A stretch of DNA of 25,932 bases, taken from positions 1-25,932 of IMG/VR virus record IMGVR_UViG_3300025816_000065. One strand, given 5' to 3'. Shown piece after piece: positions 22,739-25,932 of this stretch (positions are counted from its first letter, which is position 1; every line of letters begins with the position of its first letter). This DNA comes from a virus. Below the pieces are notes generated by a model. It had not been told where the DNA came from. It was given only the letters and a program-made list of their open reading frames with translations, and searched no databases. The position numbers and the translations under genes were made by a program.

Positions 22739-25700
22739 TATAATCTCGATTGATATGTTCTAACATCTGAAGGACCATTTGGACCTGTTAGTCTCTTTAA
22801 ATAATTATAACTACCATCTTCTTTTATTTCTGATTCAGCTGCCCTACATCGTGACTTTTGACTTTTTTCTTTAGACGCACCCGGCTCTCTTGCTTCTATC
22901 ATTGAATCCCAAAATTTTCTTCGTTCACTAAATGGTACAGGGTCTTCGCCTCCACTTTCTCTTCCTGTTCCATACATTACTTGGTTTTTAAAATAAGTTC
23001 CTCGTTGCGTTACGTTTAATCTGTCTGTAGTAGTTATTGCGGCTTCAGCTTTACCTAATACAGCACCAAGTGTTTTCCATTTAGGAACTAATCTATATAT
23101 TAAATTATTTTGCCACTCATCCCCACCAAAATAACTTGAAGGAGGTGTTGCTGGCTTCTTTTTCTTTGTTCTCTTTGGTTTTCCTGAAGGAGGGTCTTGA
23201 CCTGGACTTGGCTGTGCATTAGGGTCTCGCATCAACGCAGGATTCATAGGTGCTGGTCTTCCTCTTTTTATTTTAATATTTTTTCTGTCGTTTTTCTTTT
23301 TGTCTTTTAAAACCGTTAATTTTGTTCTTTCAGGTTGATTTAATATAGCATTAATAATGTCATTTGTAAAATCATTATCTTGTCCTGTTGTGTTATTAGG
23401 GTCATTACCTACTTGTGCTTGTAGAGTCTTTCTCATCTCCTGTATCTTATCACCTATCATCATACCATCTTCTGTTTTTCTATTTGCTATATAACAATAA
23501 GTTGTTTCTCTTTTATCCCATTCACCAAAGTTCGAATTATCATCACCTGCAACAGAATCAGAATACTCTAATCTTGTGTATAATCTATCAAGTAAATCTT
23601 TTGGGTCTTTGCCGAATGATTGAAAATAAGTTTTTCTTATATTATTAAACTCTTCTATACTCAAAACATCTGTAACACCTAAAGAGAATATTATAGGGTG
23701 TGAGTTTTCACGACCTTTAGGATATAATTTAACATCTTGTTGTGGCGCGTCTTTAAATGGTTGTATGTTCGCTTTCCCATCTGTCATCTGTAATATTATA
23801 TTAGCAGTTTCATTCTCTACCATAGCATATGGAATAAAGGGCGGCGGAGGGGGCGGTACTTCCCAATCTTCAAACGAATCAAAATCTAATTCTTCTAATT
23901 CTACATCATCAGCTATATCTTCTTCATCTGATGGAACAGGAATAGACGGTCTTGGTACGGGTGGTATAGGAGGCGGTTTAGGCATATCTGAAAAATCTTC
24001 AAACTCTAACGGTTCTAAAGGCAAATCATCTGCGATATCTTCTTCATCTGAAGGAACAGGTATGTTAGGATACGGCACATTAGGTAATGGGTCTCCCACA
24101 GGTGTAGGAGCTGGTTTTGGTTTAGGTTTAGGTGTTGGATTAGATATTATTTTTTTAATGTTTTCTTTTTTCTTTTTAAATATTTTTTTAGTTTTAGACT
24201 TCTTTTTAGGTTGTGGCATAGACTTAGTTTTTCTTCTCATCAATCCTGTAATAGAAGTTTCCCACCCGTCAGAAGTTAATTCTTGTTCTATATTTTTAAC
24301 AATAAAAAAGAAGTTGTCACTAATTCCATCAGGTAAATAACTAACCGTAAAAGCTTGTCCTGGCAGTATACCACTTATTCCATCTATCTTGAAAGATAAC
24401 TCAAAATAACTTATTGTATTATTTAATTTTTCTAAAGAATTTACATTATCAAGATAAATTACGTGGTCTATATAGTTTTGGTAATCAGAATGTGTACTGA
24501 TTGATACATAAGGAACTTTTCTACTACCGGCGTCTACATTCTTTACAATAGTACTATGAGTCAAACTAAATTGGTTAAGAGTTATCCCACCTGCATTACC
24601 GCCTTTTACGTCTATACCTGTTATCATAGCTGTACCGGTGTCAGGGTTACTCGTATACTTTCCTGATAGTGAAAATAAGCCGTCCATTTGGTCCGACATT
24701 TTTGCGAGTCCTTTATTTAAATCAGGATACATATCACGAGCTTTTTTATCTTCCGCATCAGGTGTAGAATCGTGTTCATTAGTAGGTGGTCGATTTTGTA
24801 ATACATATGTTGGAGCGATACCAGCAAATGATGGAGAATACTTTTCTCTTGTAACTCTTAAAAAGTTTAAAGGAGCATCAGATATAACTTCTTCTGATGG
24901 GAGAGCTCCACGTGAACCATTTTCGACAATAACATTTATGTCTGTTACACTGCTTATATTAAAAGCAGGAGCGTCTTCTTCAGGGTCATAATCGGGTCTC
25001 GCAATACTTGAAGGCGGTGCTTCATTATTTTGGGTTAATGGGTAAACAATACGCCCAAATGATGAAGCATATACCGGATTATAAAGATTAGCAGTTGGTC
25101 TGTCTTTAATATTTAAATCTTGCAACAACTCAGCTTTTAGGCCTGAATTAAGTCCGCCTAACACATCAGTTAAATCAAAGTTTGTGCTAGCTCCTATAGT
25201 AGCGGCCAATTCTACGTTCTTAGGAATTTTACTATTTAATTCTAAAGACTTTACAATAGAGTTTTTTGAATATACATCAAATATGAAATGTTCTTGTTTA
25301 TTAGAATTTCGTAAATCATAAACACTTAAAAATCCAGGTAAGTGTACATTTGCGCCTACTTCAAAGTTTGGAAAGTTGTGAAAGTTAGAAGATATTCTAT
25401 TATAAAGATTCATCAAGCCTTCTCGTAGACTTCCTACACACGACATTTTGTCAAAAAATACGTTTCTATCTTGAAAATATGTTATATCATCTTTAAAAAA
25501 TATATCATTATCTTTACCTAAAATTTCTGTGATTTCTCCTGAACTATCTCGTTTCAACGTAGGAAAAAAGTTTCTATCACAAAAAGCTCTGTTATTAGTT
25601 CCTAAAAAAGAGTCTTGTACTACGTTTATATTAACATACATATTTCGTAGTTTTGCTTGAACGTGATTTGGGTTTGTTGCTTTAGCATCTTTTGATTCAT

Positions 25701-25932
25701 CAGAAGTTACTACAGGATTAGTTATTATAAAACCACGACCTTTGGCTAAAATTTTTCCTAATGCTTCAGAATACGATTTCATCATCGGAATTTGTTCTTT
25801 ATCATTAGATTGATGTATTCCTAATTGTGTACGACCAAGAAGTGCTTTCATAGCTTCTGTATTTATTAAACAATCAGTAAAACTTTTTGGTACCAATTGT
25901 CTGTGTGTTAACATTAAATTACTTTCTAACAT
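22738..25932 (-). CDS. Large baseplate-hub-like structural protein, 5' end at window edge
   Basis: At least 1064 aa. An ATG coincides with the last three bases of the window, so the true start may be there or further upstream. Residues about 510-566 (FELSFKIDGISGILPGQAF, then FFFIVKNIEQELTSDGWETS) resemble the tail-hub domain of phage gp27/gpD-type proteins, in which a pG-x-x-F strand is followed by an I-x-x-V-x-H-x-i...GW-x-T block. Residues about 570-615 are Lys- then Pro-rich; 624-676 hold a duplicated acidic motif; PPPPPP follows. The C-terminal region has more Lys/Pro-rich linkers and ends in a compact segment (YLKRLTGPNGPSDVRTYQSRL). It is much longer than T4 gp27 (391 aa), suggesting extra domains or fusion. 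Hub role is moderately supported. Confidence 0.6.
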   Translation of the reverse strand: MLESNLMLTHRQLVPKSFTDCLINTEAMKALLGRTQLGIHQSNDKEQIPMMKSYSEALGKILAKGRGFIITNPVVTSDESKDAKATNPNHVQAKLRNMYVNINVVQDSFLGTNNRAFCDRNFFPTLKRDSSGEITEILGKDNDIFFKDDITYFQDRNVFFDKMSCVGSLREGLMNLYNRISSNFHNFPNFEVGANVHLPGFLSVYDLRNSNKQEHFIFDVYSKNSIVKSLELNSKIPKNVELAATIGASTNFDLTDVLGGLNSGLKAELLQDLNIKDRPTANLYNPVYASSFGRIVYPLTQNNEAPPSSIARPDYDPEEDAPAFNISSVTDINVIVENGSRGALPSEEVISDAPLNFLRVTREKYSPSFAGIAPTYVLQNRPPTNEHDSTPDAEDKKARDMYPDLNKGLAKMSDQMDGLFSLSGKYTSNPDTGTAMITGIDVKGGNAGGITLNQFSLTHSTIVKNVDAGSRKVPYVSISTHSDYQNYIDHVIYLDNVNSLEKLNNTISYFELSFKIDGISGILPGQAFTVSYLPDGISDNFFFIVKNIEQELTSDGWETSITGLMRRKTKSMPQPKKKSKTKKIFKKKKENIKKIISNPTPKPKPKPAPTPVGDPLPNVPYPNIPVPSDEEDIADDLPLEPLEFEDFSDMPKPPPIPPVPRPSIPVPSDEEDIADDVELEELDFDSFEDWEVPPPPPPFIPYAMVENETANIILQMTDGKANIQPFKDAPQQDVKLYPKGRENSHPIIFSLGVTDVLSIEEFNNIRKTYFQSFGKDPKDLLDRLYTRLEYSDSVAGDDNSNFGEWDKRETTYCYIANRKTEDGMMIGDKIQEMRKTLQAQVGNDPNNTTGQDNDFTNDIINAILNQPERTKLTVLKDKKKNDRKNIKIKRGRPAPMNPALMRDPNAQPSPGQDPPSGKPKRTKKKKPATPPSSYFGGDEWQNNLIYRLVPKWKTLGAVLGKAEAAITTTDRLNVTQRGTYFKNQVMYGTGRESGGEDPVPFSERRKFWDSMIEAREPGASKEKSQKSRCRAAESEIKEDGSYNYLKRLTGPNGPSDVRTYQSRL
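23905..24063 (-). repeat. Direct repeat coding an acidic 13-residue motif in the hub-like protein
   Basis: The 13-residue IPVPSDEEDIADD is encoded at 24063-24025 (residues 624-636) and again at 23943-23905 (664-676), exactly 120 nt apart, each followed by an acidic/aromatic LEFEDFSDM- or LDFDSFEDW-type segment and flanked by prolines. Codons differ between copies at synonymous positions, so the peptide, not just the DNA, has been kept. Confidence 0.9.

Noticed and set aside
23765-24340. Plus-strand 191-aa frame rich in Gly/Ser
   Set aside because: It is the antisense shadow of the Pro/acidic-rich linker in the hub-like gene, and has low-complexity composition without a ribosome binding site.

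Overview
This window looks like part of the genome of a large lytic tailed phage of the T4-like myovirus type, probably marine. The evidence is an almost complete T4-style replication set (sliding clamp, two clamp-loader subunits, family B polymerase, DnaB-type helicase, 5'-3' exonuclease, RecA/UvsX recombinase, gp32-like ssDNA-binding protein) beside virion-type genes. All genes are on the minus strand, DNA is AT-rich, genes are packed, and seven junctions are 1-nt TAATG stop/start overlaps. I see no tRNA, rRNA, IS element or CRISPR array. Because everything is on the minus strand, transcription runs from position 25932 toward 1.

Layout in transcription order. (1) 25932-21950: two virion-type genes, a very large baseplate-hub-like protein (5' end at or beyond the window edge) and a 262-aa probable structural protein. 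(2) 21906-17935: a strong sigma70-type promoter, then a divergent family A DNA polymerase-like protein with a changed motif C, a 773-aa hydrophilic protein of unknown role and a 130-aa conserved unknown. (3) 17836-10415: gp32-like SSB with an AU-rich leader, UvsX/RecA, a sugar-nucleotide epimerase, FEN-type exonuclease, a 55-aa basic protein, replicative helicase and an adenosylcobalamin-dependent (class II) ribonucleotide reductase. (4) 10340-7611: a complete TonB-dependent outer-membrane receptor (TBDT) with signal peptide, its own ribosome binding site and its own terminator. (5) 7505-1841: dUTPase, DNA polymerase, glutaredoxin-like protein, sliding clamp, clamp loader large subunit, a zinc-ribbon protein and the clamp loader small subunit (TTG start). 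(6) 1851-1: ClpP-type protease, 2OG-Fe(II) oxygenase, a DUF1599/Nmad1-like protein and two tiny genes, the last running off the window.

The most unusual feature is the intact TBDT in the replication/nucleotide-metabolism cluster of a phage, directly downstream of a B12-dependent reductase. It could let the infected cell import cobalamin or iron, or replace or mask the host's phage receptor. The signal peptide and the carboxypeptidase-regulatory-like N-terminal domain point to a Gram-negative host of the Bacteroidota/Fidelibacterota (Marinimicrobia) type. Strong Shine-Dalgarno sites and a consensus TTGACA promoter argue against a typical Bacteroidota host. Host assignment is inference.

Together the genes supply dNTPs (class II RNR, dUTPase, glutaredoxin), replicate and recombine DNA (clamp, loader, polymerase, helicase, exonuclease, UvsX, SSB), and probably alter the host (TBDT, ClpP, oxygenase, epimerase). 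Stretches over 300 bases without a gene do not occur; the longest gaps are about 105 and 98 bases.
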